Positions 41,322 to 50,829 of a stretch of DNA of 64,000 nt are shown piece after piece (position 1 is the first letter of the stretch; every line of letters starts with the position of its first letter). The translations under genes and the position numbers were made by a program. Where the stretch lies: positions 5,522,501 through 5,586,500 of the forward strand of contig NZ_CP107532.1 of NCBI RefSeq assembly GCF_025813715.1. The letters are read 5' to 3'. The notes beneath the pieces are model-generated. The model saw only the letters and a program-made list of their open reading frames with translations, had not been told where the DNA came from and did not search any database. This DNA comes from Methylobacterium sp. FF17. GTDB taxonomy: Bacteria; Pseudomonadota; Alphaproteobacteria; Rhizobiales; Beijerinckiaceae.

Positions 41322-44300
41322 ATGAACATCATCCTGATCAAGCTGTTCGCCACGGCGCTGACGCTCAGTCAGGTCACGACGCGGCCGGACGCGGTGAAGA
41401 CGCAGTTCGATCCGGTGGCCGACAAGGCCCAGGTGGTCCAGATCCTGCGCGACGGCTGCGCCCACATGCGCAAGGCCTTCGACATCGAGGACATCAACCT
41501 CGACGAACTCATCTCCACCGCGATGGAGGATCCCTCCGCCGTGGCCGGGGCGAGCGCCCCGAAGATCCTGCACGGCCTCGATATCGGCGAGTTGAACGTC
41601 AGCTACCGCCAGTTCTGCAAGGGCGAGAATCTGAAGGATTCCCCGTTCGACGCGGGCGAGGTGATCGCCTTCTACAACAAGGCGCTGATCGACCTGCCTT
41701 CGGCGGAGGCCCTGAAGGAGCGCAAGCTGCCGGGCGCCAGCCTCATCCTCGACGGGGCGGGCAAGCGCTACGCCGAGGCCTTCGAGGCCAACGGCCGGCG
41801 CCTCAGCGTGCCGATCGGCGAGGTGCCGGTGATGGTTCAGAAGGCTTTCGTGGCGGCGGAGGACAAGCGCTTCGAGACCCACAAGGGCATCGACGAGCGC
41901 GGCGTGATCCGCGCCTTCATCGGCAACCTCGCGTCCCCGGGCCGCCCCGCCGGCGGCTCCACCATCACCCAGCAGGTGGTCAAGAACCTCTCGGTGGGCG
42001 ACGACGTCACCTACGAGCGCAAGATCCGCGAGATGATCGTGGCCTCTCGCCTGGAGCACATCCTTTCGAAGGCCGGCATCCTCGAACTCTACCTCAACGG
42101 CATCTATCTCGGGCGCGGCGCCTACGGCATCGAGATGGCGGCGCGCAGCTACTTCGGCAAATCGGTGGGCCAACTCAGCGTCACCGAGGCGGCGCTGCTG
42201 GCCGGCATGCCCAAGGGGCCGAACTTCTACAGCCCCGACAAGTACCCCGACCGGGCCCGCGAGCGCCGCGCCTACGTGCTTGCCCGGATGAAGGAAGAGG
42301 GCGTCATCACCGAGGCGCAACTCGCGGAGGCGGCCAATGCCCCGCTGGGGCTGACATCCGTCGAGGCGGCCCGGCGCGATTCCGGTTTCTACTTCGTGGA
42401 TCATCTCACCCGCGAGGCGCGCACCTTCGCGGGGGTCGATTCGCTCACCGCCGCCAGCCACGTGGTGCGCTCGACCCTCAATGCCGGCCTGCAGACCGCC
42501 ACCGAGACCGCCCTGCAGGAGGGGCTCGCCACCTACGAGCGCGCCACCGGCCGCGCCCGCTACGAGGGGCCCGAGCTGAACATCGCCGACGCGGTGCGCA
42601 AGCTCGAGGGGGCGGCGCCGGCTCCCGAAGCTTCGCCCCTCGGCGTGCCTCTCCTCGTCGGCGATGCGCCGAAACCCACCCCTGCCCCGAAGACGAAGGC
42701 CGAGCGCAAGGTGGCGGCCGCCGCGGAGAAAGCGGCCGAGAAGGCCGCGTCCAAGGTCGAGCGCCCCAAAGCCGCCTGGCAGCGGGCGCTGGAGACCGCC
42801 CGGCCCGTGCTCTACGACGTGCACTGGCCGCTCGCCGTGGTGCTGGACACCGGGCGCGGTGGCACGGCGAAGGTCGGCCTCGCCGACGGCCGCACTGCCA
42901 GCCTCGAGCCCGGCCCCGCGCGCGGGAAACTCCAGCCCTACGACGTGGTGCGGGTGAAGCTGCGCGACCCGAACGGAAAGGCGCCGCGCGCCGACCTGCG
43001 CGTGCGCCCCGGCGTGCAGGGCGCGGCCCTGGTGCTGGAGAACCGCACCGGGCGCATCCTCGCCATGGCGGGCGGCTTCTCGTACCCGGTGAGCCAGCTG
43101 AACCGCGTGACCCAGACCGTGCGCCAGCCGGGTTCGACCCTGAAGCCGCTGACCTACCTCGCCGCCCTGAACGCCGGCCTGCAGCCCAACACCCTGGTGA
43201 TGGACTCGGCCGTCACCCTGCCGCCCATCGGCGGCGTCGGCGATTCCTGGTCGCCCAAGAACTACGACGGCGGCGGGGCCGGGGCCACGACACTGCGCCG
43301 GGGCCTCGAATTCTCGAAGAACCTCGTCACGGCCCGTCTGCTGCAGGGCGGCATCGCCGACAAGGCGCCGGCCAGCCTGCAGAAGGTCTGCGACCTGGCC
43401 CTGGAAGCCCAGATCTACGCCGAGTGCGAGCGCTACTACCCCTTCGTGCTCGGTGCCCAGCCCGTGCGGATGGTGGATCTGGCCGCCTTCTACGCGGCGG
43501 TGGCCAACGAGGGCGCGCGGCCGGCGCCCTACGCCCTCGAATCCGTCGAGCGCGACGGCAAGACCCTCTATACCCGCGAGGCGCGGGCGCCGGCCCGCAT
43601 CGGGTCGGCCGACCGGGTGGCGTTCTACCAGTTGAAGACCATGCTTCAGGGGGTGACCAACCACGGCACCGCCGCGGCGCTGAGCCGGTTCTCATCCGCG
43701 ATCGCCGGCAAGACCGGGACTTCGGAGAACGAGAACGACGCCTGGTTCGCGGGCTTCACCAACGAGATCACGATCGTGGTCTGGGTCGGCTACGATAACG
43801 CCGACGGCACCCGCAGAACCCTCGGGCGTGGTCAGACCGGCGGGCACCTCGCGGTTCCGATCGCCGGCACCATCCTTCAGGCCGCCTGGGCCAACGGGGT
43901 CCCGCGCACCCCCCTCGCTCCGCCCTCCCCGGAGGCGCGCCCGTTTCTCGCCGATGCCAGCATCGAGCCGCGCAGCGGCGAGCGGGTGGAAGGCGGTGGC
44001 TTTCGCGAGCACTTCCGGATCAAGGACGGCCGCATGGCCGACACCCAGTATCAGCTCCTGCCGCGCGAGACCCGGACCGCCATGCGTCCCGATGCCGAGG
44101 ATGGCGACCTCGGCGCGGACGAGGACGCGCCCGACACCGCAGGCGGCCTCTTCGGCGGTCTGAGCGGAGGCCGGCGCGCGCTGCCCGAATCCGATCTCCT
44201 CGATCCCTATGGCGAGCGGCGCAGCCGCCGGGCGCAGGGCGAGACCTATCAGCCCTGGCCCGGCACGCAGCGCTCCCCCTTCGGGGACGACGAGGAGATC

Positions 44301-44360
44301 CGGCCGCGTCCGCGCCGCCGCGATCCCGACTACCTGTTCGGTGACGAGCCGCGCTTCTAG
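41322..44360 (+). CDS. Class A penicillin-binding protein (PBP1A family)
   Basis: 1012 residues from the ATG at 41322. A non-standard N-terminal ~120 residues precedes the GT51 transglycosylase domain: FVAAEDKRFETHKGID with catalytic Glu180 and GGSTITQQVVKN at 211-222. An Ala/Lys/Pro-rich insert (ERKVAAAAEKAAEKAASKVE) separates it from the transpeptidase domain, which has the SxxK serine in GSTLKPL (Ser605) and KTGTSENENDAWFAG (Lys797). A disordered, Arg/Asp-rich tail of ~120 residues ends the protein. It polymerises and cross-links peptidoglycan on the periplasmic side of the inner membrane. Confidence 0.92.
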   Translation: MNIILIKLFATALTLSQVTTRPDAVKTQFDPVADKAQVVQILRDGCAHMRKAFDIEDINLDELISTAMEDPSAVAGASAPKILHGLDIGELNVSYRQFCKGENLKDSPFDAGEVIAFYNKALIDLPSAEALKERKLPGASLILDGAGKRYAEAFEANGRRLSVPIGEVPVMVQKAFVAAEDKRFETHKGIDERGVIRAFIGNLASPGRPAGGSTITQQVVKNLSVGDDVTYERKIREMIVASRLEHILSKAGILELYLNGIYLGRGAYGIEMAARSYFGKSVGQLSVTEAALLAGMPKGPNFYSPDKYPDRARERRAYVLARMKEEGVITEAQLAEAANAPLGLTSVEAARRDSGFYFVDHLTREARTFAGVDSLTAASHVVRSTLNAGLQTATETALQEGLATYERATGRARYEGPELNIADAVRKLEGAAPAPEASPLGVPLLVGDAPKPTPAPKTKAERKVAAAAEKAAEKAASKVERPKAAWQRALETARPVLYDVHWPLAVVLDTGRGGTAKVGLADGRTASLEPGPARGKLQPYDVVRVKLRDPNGKAPRADLRVRPGVQGAALVLENRTGRILAMAGGFSYPVSQLNRVTQTVRQPGSTLKPLTYLAALNAGLQPNTLVMDSAVTLPPIGGVGDSWSPKNYDGGGAGATTLRRGLEFSKNLVTARLLQGGIADKAPASLQKVCDLALEAQIYAECERYYPFVLGAQPVRMVDLAAFYAAVANEGARPAPYALESVERDGKTLYTREARAPARIGSADRVAFYQLKTMLQGVTNHGTAAALSRFSSAIAGKTGTSENENDAWFAGFTNEITIVVWVGYDNADGTRRTLGRGQTGGHLAVPIAGTILQAAWANGVPRTPLAPPSPEARPFLADASIEPRSGERVEGGGFREHFRIKDGRMADTQYQLLPRETRTAMRPDAEDGDLGADEDAPDTAGGLFGGLSGGRRALPESDLLDPYGERRSRRAQGETYQPWPGTQRSPFGDDEEIRPRPRRRDPDYLFGDEPRF

Positions 44361-44407
44361 GACGCAGCTGCCGCCCTTCCCCTTTCCCGACTGATCGAGG
44401 CCCCGAC

Positions 44408-45478
44408 GTGCGCAGCCAAGCTCCGGCGACCCTTCTCCTTGCCCTGGTCCTGACGACCCCGGGCGCGCTCCGGGCCACCGCCCAAGAGGGCATGAAGCTG
44501 CAACCCGCCGCCGGTTCGCCGGCCTCCGACCGGATCAGGGACGTGCCCTCCATCGAGGCGACCGGCGTCGCGACCCTGAAACCCGGCACCATCCTGTTCA
44601 CGGATCATCGCGACGATCCGGCGAAGCCCGAGAACGGCCTCGTGCCCTACCTCGACTGGGGCCGCCTCCGTCCGGGCGAGCGCGCCGCGCTGGCGCCCCA
44701 CCCGGCCTATGCCGAGCCCGACTACGTGCAGACCCTGAACGGTGTCGCCAAGCGCCGGCACGAGACCCTGAAGGTTTACGTGGCGCAGGGGCGCTTCGTG
44801 GTGAACCGGGCACCGGAGACCATCGACCTCGCGTCCTACGCGACCCTCGGCTTCGTCACCAAGATGGACCCGGTCATCAAGCACAAGGCACTCAACCCCG
44901 CCGACGTCACGCCGACCAAGGACCCGGCCGCAGCCTTCGCCCGGCGGCCCGACCGGCCCTGGTGCGATGTCGGCACGACCTGCATCGAGTCGCGCTATGA
45001 CCTCGAGGGCAAGTTGCCGCTCGGCGTGAAGCTCGCCAACCGCCTAGAGGACGGCGCCAGCAAGAAGATCGCCGAGTTCGTCGCGTTCCAGAGCGAATTG
45101 CGGACCCTGCCTCCGGCGGAGGCCGGGCCCCTGGCGGGCCTGACCAAGCTCGATACCCCTGTGACGGGGGGGCTGGAGCAGACGATCTTCTGGGTCAACC
45201 AGATCCTGCGCTTCGGCAAGTTCCTCGCGGTCTTCCAGCCCATGCCGGGCGATCCGTCGAAGACGGTGGTGACCACCTACATGGCCCTCGCGATCAAGGC
45301 CGATGTCCTCGACCGCAAGCAGGAATATGCCCGCGTGCCGGTGCTCAAGAACCTGCTGCCGGCCCAGGTGCTGATGGGCAACTCGTCCTTCAACACCGGC
45401 ACCTCGATCAGCGCCGGCCTGCCCACCTATGCCCGCAACCGCATGATCGCGTTCGCGGACGCGCTGGCGAAGAACTGA
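44408..45478 (+). CDS. Exported protein of unknown function
   Basis: 356 residues with a signal peptide (MRSQAPATLLLALVLTTPG onwards, cleavage near TAQ-EG). The mature part has no recognisable domain; one likely disulphide lies in WCDVGTTCIESRY. Repeated aromatic/Pro motifs and an even composition suggest a folded periplasmic protein. It starts 47 bp after the penicillin-binding protein gene on the same strand and may be co-transcribed, hinting at an envelope role. Confidence 0.7.
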   Translation: MRSQAPATLLLALVLTTPGALRATAQEGMKLQPAAGSPASDRIRDVPSIEATGVATLKPGTILFTDHRDDPAKPENGLVPYLDWGRLRPGERAALAPHPAYAEPDYVQTLNGVAKRRHETLKVYVAQGRFVVNRAPETIDLASYATLGFVTKMDPVIKHKALNPADVTPTKDPAAAFARRPDRPWCDVGTTCIESRYDLEGKLPLGVKLANRLEDGASKKIAEFVAFQSELRTLPPAEAGPLAGLTKLDTPVTGGLEQTIFWVNQILRFGKFLAVFQPMPGDPSKTVVTTYMALAIKADVLDRKQEYARVPVLKNLLPAQVLMGNSSFNTGTSISAGLPTYARNRMIAFADALAKN

Positions 45479-45485
45479 GCGTCAC

Positions 45486-45507
45486 CCGGATCGCGGTGGC
45501 GATCCGG
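45486..45507. terminator. Perfect 9-bp hairpin between convergent genes
   Basis: CCGGATCGC (45486-45494) and GCGATCCGG (45499-45507) with a GGTG loop lie between the stops of two convergent genes. Probably a bidirectional terminator, without a strong T-tract. Confidence 0.6.
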
Positions 45508-45519
45508 GGCATCGCGGAG

Positions 45520-45735
45520 TCAGTTCCCGCGGCTGGCGATCGAGGGCATCGAGGGCTGCGTGTACTGGCGGTTCACGTCGCGCCGGGTCTGCGTGCCGTT
45601 GGTGTCGCTGGAACGGCGGTAGTTGCTGGTGTCGAAAGACTCCGAGAGGCCGCTGCGGCCGCTCGGGCTGTCGCTGTTGCAGGCGCAGAGGCCGCCCAGG
45701 AGGGTGGCGGCGAGGACGAGGGAAGCGAGGCGCAT
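45520..45735 (-). CDS. Small predicted lipoprotein
   Basis: 71 residues from the ATG at 45733-45735. MRLASLVLAATLLGGLCAC is a lipoprotein signal with the modified Cys in LCAC. The mature chain is short, polar and rich in Ser, Asn and Arg (SFDTSNYRRSSDTNGTQTRR). Function unknown. Confidence 0.65.
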   Translation of the reverse strand: MRLASLVLAATLLGGLCACNSDSPSGRSGLSESFDTSNYRRSSDTNGTQTRRDVNRQYTQPSMPSIASRGN

Positions 45736-45960
45736 CGGTCGGGATCCTGGTGATGAGGCCCGCCCGTGGTGCTGCCGCGGTCCGGCGCGCGTCAAGCGCA
45801 AGGCTAACGAATCGTCGCCGGTTCCCGCCGGAGTGATGTCACCGCGCCACGAAACCGCTCACCTTGGCGGAAAGGAAGCCCCGGTTTTCAGGCCGAACGT
45901 GTGAAATCCCGGTCCCCTCAGGCTGGCGCTTTGCTCACGAACACGCGACACATGCTGGCG

Positions 45961-46209
45961 ATGAGCAACGTGGTCCCCTTCCTCCGACGCCCTCCGGCCC
46001 CGCCCGCCGCGGTTTCCGACGTGGTCGCGGTCGCCGACGACCTCTTCGCCCTCCTGGAACAGCTGGAGGTCGTGAGCGCCCGGGCCGCCTCCATGGGGCG
46101 CCCGGCCCGCGAGGTCGAGCGCACGGTTCAGAACCTCCTGGACGCCGTGACGGCCGTGGAGCGCGCCCTCGACTGCATCGGCGAGGGGGACGAGGCCGGG
46201 CAGGCCTGA
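45961..46209 (+). CDS. Small helical protein of unknown function
   Basis: 82 residues from the ATG at 45961. MSNVVPFLRRPPAPPAA is followed by a long amphipathic helical stretch (VSDVVAVADDLFALLEQLEV, then REVERTVQNLLDAVTAVERA). It looks coiled-coil forming. Not recognised. Good codon bias supports a real gene. Confidence 0.55.
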   Translation: MSNVVPFLRRPPAPPAAVSDVVAVADDLFALLEQLEVVSARAASMGRPAREVERTVQNLLDAVTAVERALDCIGEGDEAGQA

Positions 46210-46338
46210 ACCCTCGTGTTCCGGGGAATCGGCCCCGGCACTATATGCACGAGGGGCAGCCGGTTCTGCGGATCTCGGGCCGGTGATTGCCTCCCCATCA
46301 AACCCTGCCCATGAATTCGACAAAATTGTCCGAGCTAC

Positions 46339-46352
46339 GTCTACTTGTAGAC
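46339..46352 (+). promoter_or_regulatory. Short palindrome upstream of a Crp/Fnr gene
   Basis: GTCTAC-TT-GTAGAC is a perfect 6-bp inverted repeat, 45 bp before the likely GTG start of the regulator. It could be an autoregulatory operator. Confidence 0.4.
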
Positions 46353-46396
46353 AGACGGCCTCGGTGACGATGCGCTACACGCCGGAGAGACAGACG

Positions 46397-47227
46397 GTGA
46401 ACACAGCGCGCTCCATGGACTTGGCCTCCGGCCCGCCCCTTCCGGGCAATCTTCTCCTCGATTCTCTGCGCGCCGAAGATCGGGCGTTGCTCGACCCGTA
46501 TCTTGAAGTCTCCACCTGTCAGCGCGGCGAGACATTGTTCGAGGTCGGGACGTCCGTCACGGCGATTGCTTTTCCATGTGACCGAACCGTCGTCAGCCTG
46601 ATGGTGGTCATGCGGGACGGGCGTGGCGCCGAGACCGCCACTGTCGGCCGTGAGGGCGCGGTGGGGGGTGTCGTCAGCAGCGGCTTCCTCCCGGCCTCGA
46701 CGCATGCGGTGGTACAGATCGGCGGCCCGGTGCTCCGCCTCGACGCCGCGCGCCTGCAGGAGGTCAAAGCGCGTTCGCCGCTGCTGCGAAACCTGTTCAC
46801 CCGCTACGGCGATTGCCTGCTGGCGCAGGTGCTGCAATCGGTGGCCTGCAACGCCCTGCACCCGATCGAGGCCCGCTGCCTGCGCTGGCTCCTGACCCTG
46901 CAGGACCGGATGGGAACGGAATCCCTGCCGGTGACGCACGAGCTCCTCGCCGCCATGCTCGGCGTGCAGCGGACCTACCTGACCCGGATCCTGAGCGCGC
47001 TTCAGCGGCAGGGCCTGATCGAGGTCGGGCGGGGGCGCATCATCATGCGCAGCAGGCCCGCGGCCGAGATGGAGGCCTGCGAGTGCCACGGGGTGGTCCG
47101 GCGTCACTACGAGGCGGTCCTCGGCGCGATCTACGGGGCCGACGGCCTGCTGCTCGCGGTTCCGCCGGCGATCAACCGGGCGAGACCGGAGGGGATTCGG
47201 TCCCTCGCCGACCCCGAACTGGCCTGA
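46397..47227 (+). CDS. Crp/Fnr-family transcription regulator
   Basis: 276 residues from GTG at 46397, which has GGAGAG upstream; an ATG at 46370 or 46415 is possible. A cyclic-nucleotide-binding-like beta barrel (CQRGETLFEVGTSVTAIAF to GPVLRLDAARLQE) is followed by a long helix and a Crp-type helix-turn-helix (LPVTHELLAAMLGVQRTYLT). It lacks the N-terminal cysteine cluster of FNR, but has a CECH motif near the C-terminus. Signal unknown. The sensor kinase gene follows 51 bp downstream. Confidence 0.85.
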   Translation: MNTARSMDLASGPPLPGNLLLDSLRAEDRALLDPYLEVSTCQRGETLFEVGTSVTAIAFPCDRTVVSLMVVMRDGRGAETATVGREGAVGGVVSSGFLPASTHAVVQIGGPVLRLDAARLQEVKARSPLLRNLFTRYGDCLLAQVLQSVACNALHPIEARCLRWLLTLQDRMGTESLPVTHELLAAMLGVQRTYLTRILSALQRQGLIEVGRGRIIMRSRPAAEMEACECHGVVRRHYEAVLGAIYGADGLLLAVPPAINRARPEGIRSLADPELA

Positions 47228-47278
47228 TCGACCGACCCCTCCCGCGAACACCCCAGACCGGATCGCCCGAACCCCACG

Positions 47279-49588
47279 ATGACGACACCACCCGCAGACG
47301 GGCCGCAGGGCATGCCACAGGATGCGTCCGGTTCGGACTCGTCGCCTGCACCGGCGTGCGGCGGCGACGCCTTCCTGCTGCGGCTCGCGGTGGAGGCCGC
47401 CGGCATCGGGATCTTCGACTACGACGTCGTAACCGAGACCCTTCACTGGGACGCGCAGACCCGCGCGCTCTTCGGCGTCGGCACACAATCCGTCACCTAC
47501 GTGGGCACCTTCCTACCCGCGCTGCACGGCGACGACCTGGCGCGGGTGGACGGGGCCGTGCGCGCCGCCCTCGATCCGTCGGGGTCGGGGACGTTCGACT
47601 GCGAGTACCGGATCGGAGCCGGCGCTGCCGAGCGCTGGCTGGCGGCCCGCGGCCAGATGGTGACGGCGGCGGGACGCGGCCCGCGCCTCGTCGGCACCGT
47701 ACGGGACATCACGGAGACCAAGCGGGCGGAGATCGCCCTGCGTGCCACCGAGGAACGGTATCGCCTCGTGGCGCGGGCCACCAACGACGCGATCTGGGAT
47801 TGGGATCTCAACGCCGACGTCGTGCTCTGGAACGAGGCACTGACCACCGCCTATGGCTGGGCGCCGGACCAGGTCGAGCCCACCGGCGCCTGGTGGCTGT
47901 CCCGGATCCACCCGGAGGACCGCGCAGGCGTCGAGGCGGATATCCGCGCAGCGATCGTCGGTGGTGCCGCCGACTGGAGTCACGAGTACCGCTTCCTGCG
48001 CGCCGACGGGAGCTATGCCGATGTCCTCGACCGGGGCTACACGGTCCGCGACGGCTCCGGCGCGCCACTGCGGATGATCGGCGCCATGCTCGACCTCACC
48101 GAGCGGAACCGGACGAGCGCTCAGTTCCGCGCCGTGTTCCAGGGCGCCAATATCGGCATCGTCCAGTTCGATCCCCGCACCGTTCGCGCCCTCGCGGTGA
48201 ACGCCAAGCTCTGCGAAATCTGGGGCGCGCCCGAAGCCGAGATCCTCGGCCATTCCCTGGCCCGCTGGACGCCGCCCGAGGATGACGGCGAGCGGATGGC
48301 GCTGCACGCGCGCCTCGCCTCCGGGCAGACCATGCAGGTCCGCCTGGAGAAGCGGTACCGGCGGCTCGACGGGCGCATCATCTGGGCCCGGGTCAACCTC
48401 GTCTCGCAGCAACTCGGCAACGACATCCATGCCACCGCGATGATCGAGGACATCACCGAGGAAAAGCAAGCCGATGCCCGCCGCGAGGCCCTGATCGCCC
48501 TCAGCGATCGCCTGCGCGACCTGCGCACCCATGCCGAGATCGTGGCCGCCACGGCCGAGAGCCTCGGCCGGACCCTCGGCGTCGCCCGCGCGGGTTATGC
48601 CCAGGTCGATCCCAGCGGGCAGGTGGCCTCGATCACCCCCGACTGGGTCGCCGCGGGCGCCCGGCAGGCCGCCGGTGCGAAGGGACTGCCCATCGCCCCG
48701 CGGCCCACCCTGGCCGCGAGCGTCGTCCGCCTCGGGCGCGGCGACGTCATCAGCGTTGGGGATCTCGCCGCCACGCCGGAGCGCGTCGACGATCCCGAGA
48801 GCTATGCCCGCCTCGGCATCCGCGCGGTCATCAAGGTGCCTGTCCTGCGGCGCGGCCGGCTGGTCGGCATCCTCTACGTCCTCGACACCTCTGCACGCGA
48901 CTGGAGCGCGGGCGAGGTCGGCTTCGCCCGCGAGGTGGCCGAACGGGCCTGGGGCGGCCTCGTCCGCGTCGAGGCGGACGAGCAGCAGCGCATCCTCAAC
49001 CGCGAACTCAGCCACCGGCTGAAGAACACCCTGGCCATCGTCCAGGCGATCGCCTCGCAGACCCTGCGCAACGTCACGGACGTGGAGGCGGCCAAGGAAG
49101 CCCTGGCCGCGCGCCTCATCGCCCTCGGCAAGGCGCACGACATCCTGCTCGCCGGGGTGCATGAGAGCGCCGAGATGGAGGCGGTGATGCGCGGCGCCCT
49201 CTCGATCCACGACGACCGCCAGCCCGGGCGCTTCCGCCTGTCCGGCCCACCGGTCTCCCTCGGCGCGAAGGCCGCCCTGTCCCTGGCACTGATGCTGCAC
49301 GAACTGGCGACCAACGCAGCGAAGTATGGCGCGCTCTCGGTCCCCGAGGGCCGCGTCGCCCTGGAATGGTCCCTGCGGGACGACGCCTCCGGGCCCATCG
49401 TCGACCTGTCCTGGTCCGAGGCGGACGGTCCCCCGGTGGTGCCCCCCACCCGGAAGGGTTTCGGCTCCCGGCTGATCGAGCGCGGCCTCGTCGGCGCCGT
49501 CGGCGGCACGATCCGCCTCGACTACGCCCCCACCGGCCTGATCTGCCGCGTGGTGGCGCCCCTCGCCGGCTTCCAGGCGAATTCCTGA
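47279..49588 (+). CDS. Multi-PAS/GAF sensor histidine kinase of the HWE family
   Basis: 769 residues, soluble. Three PAS/PAC modules (about 25-150, 155-275, 280-400), then a GAF domain (about 410-560). The phosphoacceptor is His579 in RELSHRLKNTLAIVQAIAS, and the ATP-binding domain carries HELATNAAKYGAL and FGSRLIERGL, the hallmarks of HWE/HisKA_2 kinases. These often serve light, redox or general-stress signalling in alphaproteobacteria. No response regulator gene is adjacent. It may share a transcript with the upstream Crp/Fnr regulator. Confidence 0.9.
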   Translation: MTTPPADGPQGMPQDASGSDSSPAPACGGDAFLLRLAVEAAGIGIFDYDVVTETLHWDAQTRALFGVGTQSVTYVGTFLPALHGDDLARVDGAVRAALDPSGSGTFDCEYRIGAGAAERWLAARGQMVTAAGRGPRLVGTVRDITETKRAEIALRATEERYRLVARATNDAIWDWDLNADVVLWNEALTTAYGWAPDQVEPTGAWWLSRIHPEDRAGVEADIRAAIVGGAADWSHEYRFLRADGSYADVLDRGYTVRDGSGAPLRMIGAMLDLTERNRTSAQFRAVFQGANIGIVQFDPRTVRALAVNAKLCEIWGAPEAEILGHSLARWTPPEDDGERMALHARLASGQTMQVRLEKRYRRLDGRIIWARVNLVSQQLGNDIHATAMIEDITEEKQADARREALIALSDRLRDLRTHAEIVAATAESLGRTLGVARAGYAQVDPSGQVASITPDWVAAGARQAAGAKGLPIAPRPTLAASVVRLGRGDVISVGDLAATPERVDDPESYARLGIRAVIKVPVLRRGRLVGILYVLDTSARDWSAGEVGFAREVAERAWGGLVRVEADEQQRILNRELSHRLKNTLAIVQAIASQTLRNVTDVEAAKEALAARLIALGKAHDILLAGVHESAEMEAVMRGALSIHDDRQPGRFRLSGPPVSLGAKAALSLALMLHELATNAAKYGALSVPEGRVALEWSLRDDASGPIVDLSWSEADGPPVVPPTRKGFGSRLIERGLVGAVGGTIRLDYAPTGLICRVVAPLAGFQANS

Positions 49589-49598
49589 TGCCGAGTCT

Positions 49599-49630
49599 GT
49601 GTGAGCCTGACCCCGAGGTCAGGCTCACAC
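49599..49630. terminator. Perfect 14-bp hairpin between convergent genes
   Basis: GTGTGAGCCTGACC (49599-49612) and GGTCAGGCTCACAC (49617-49630) form a perfect stem with a 4-nt loop, 10 bp after the kinase stop. It probably terminates the kinase transcript and could do the same for the opposing AraC gene; no T-tract. Confidence 0.65.
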
Positions 49631-49706
49631 GGGCCAAGCGTACAGCAGCCGCGCATCTAAGCGGGTGGACTTTGAAAGCGTCAGGCTGATCGTAGGCTCA
49701 TCCGGG

Positions 49707-50696
49707 TCAGGAATGCATCCCATGCCGCCAAGCCCGGGGCGGACATCCCGTCCAGCCCTGGAACGCGCGGCTGAAGTGGGCCGGGTCGGCGTAGCCGAGA
49801 TCCAGGGCGATCTGTCCGATGGGTCGATTGGTGGATGCGAGTTGCCGCTTCGCCTCTGATACCAAAGCTGCTGTCAGGCAGGCCGCAAAGGTGGTCCCGT
49901 GAGTCTCGAACCGGCGCTGAAGCGAGCGGCGCGACAGGCTGAGTCGCCTACAGAGCCAATCGATCGACGGCCGCGACTCAAGCATGCCGAGCCGGATCAA
50001 GTGATCGGCGCAGAGAAGGAAGTCGCCCGGATCGGGGACAGGTGTGGCGTCGATCTGGTCCGCGTCGGAAACGCTGCACGGGTTGGGTGTCCCGAGATAT
50101 CGGGCGTCGAAACGGACGCTAGCGCCGCTGCGCAGACTCAGGCCGCAGCCGAGCGCGTCCTCGATCGCGCCGCGATCTTGCAGGATTGCGCCCGAAACGC
50201 TGGCTTCCTCGGGCACGAAACCGGCCCCTAGAAATCGTCGCAGCACGTCGAGGATGTAGCCGAGCGCCAGGATCTCGTTCTTCTGACGCCCGACCACGCT
50301 CGCATCCGTCACAGCGTAGGTCACGTCGGCACGTCCATCGCGAACGGTCACATCCATCGCAGTCGCGGTCTGAAGATGCTCGCTGATCAGGGCCGTACCC
50401 AGGTTCAGGGCGACACCGAGGGTTTCGGAGGCACAGACGCGCACGCCGTAAGGGCCGAGACTCGCGACCCCGGCTTCGAGCGACAAACGAGCGGGTAAGG
50501 CTGCGTCGCCGATCTCGCGCGCAGCGTTCTCGACAATGGAGAGTTGATCGGAGAGACGCATGAGCCGATCGGGCTCCTCGATGAGCCGCAGCGGCATGTC
50601 TGCGCGCCGGAAAACTCGTGCGACCGAGCCGCCAGCCCGCTCCACCGCCTGCGCGACGGGTCCCATCGAGCGTGCCTTCGTCAAGCCGATTCGCAT
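49707..50696 (-). CDS. AraC-family transcription regulator
   Basis: 329 residues from the ATG at 50694-50696; the open frame beyond it is not family-like. The first ~190 residues match the OruR/ArgR-like arabinose-binding AraC type (GVRVCASETLGVALNLG). The C-terminal double helix-turn-helix is SIDWLCRRLSLSRRSLQRRF and PIGQIALDLGYADPAHFSRA. Cytosolic activator. It is divergent from the DUF2380 gene at 50830, which may be its target. Confidence 0.9.
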   Translation of the reverse strand: MRIGLTKARSMGPVAQAVERAGGSVARVFRRADMPLRLIEEPDRLMRLSDQLSIVENAAREIGDAALPARLSLEAGVASLGPYGVRVCASETLGVALNLGTALISEHLQTATAMDVTVRDGRADVTYAVTDASVVGRQKNEILALGYILDVLRRFLGAGFVPEEASVSGAILQDRGAIEDALGCGLSLRSGASVRFDARYLGTPNPCSVSDADQIDATPVPDPGDFLLCADHLIRLGMLESRPSIDWLCRRLSLSRRSLQRRFETHGTTFAACLTAALVSEAKRQLASTNRPIGQIALDLGYADPAHFSRAFQGWTGCPPRAWRHGMHS

Positions 50697-50829
50697 CGCG
50701 TTCGCTCCCCGCTTCGGAGGCTTGGCCTGTTGGCACCAGATGGCAAGACCTGTGATGCTGCTCCGGCATGATCCAGGCCCGGCCCAATGCACCGAAGCGT
50801 GCGAAAGCGGTCTCAGGGAGAAACCCATC

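Noticed and set aside
40785..43664. 959-codon open frame on the minus strand
   Set aside because: It is antisense to the penicillin-binding protein and ubiB end; no motifs, His/Arg/Gly-rich shadow composition of high-GC DNA.
47513..49300. 595-codon open frame on the minus strand
   Set aside because: Antisense shadow of the HWE kinase gene.
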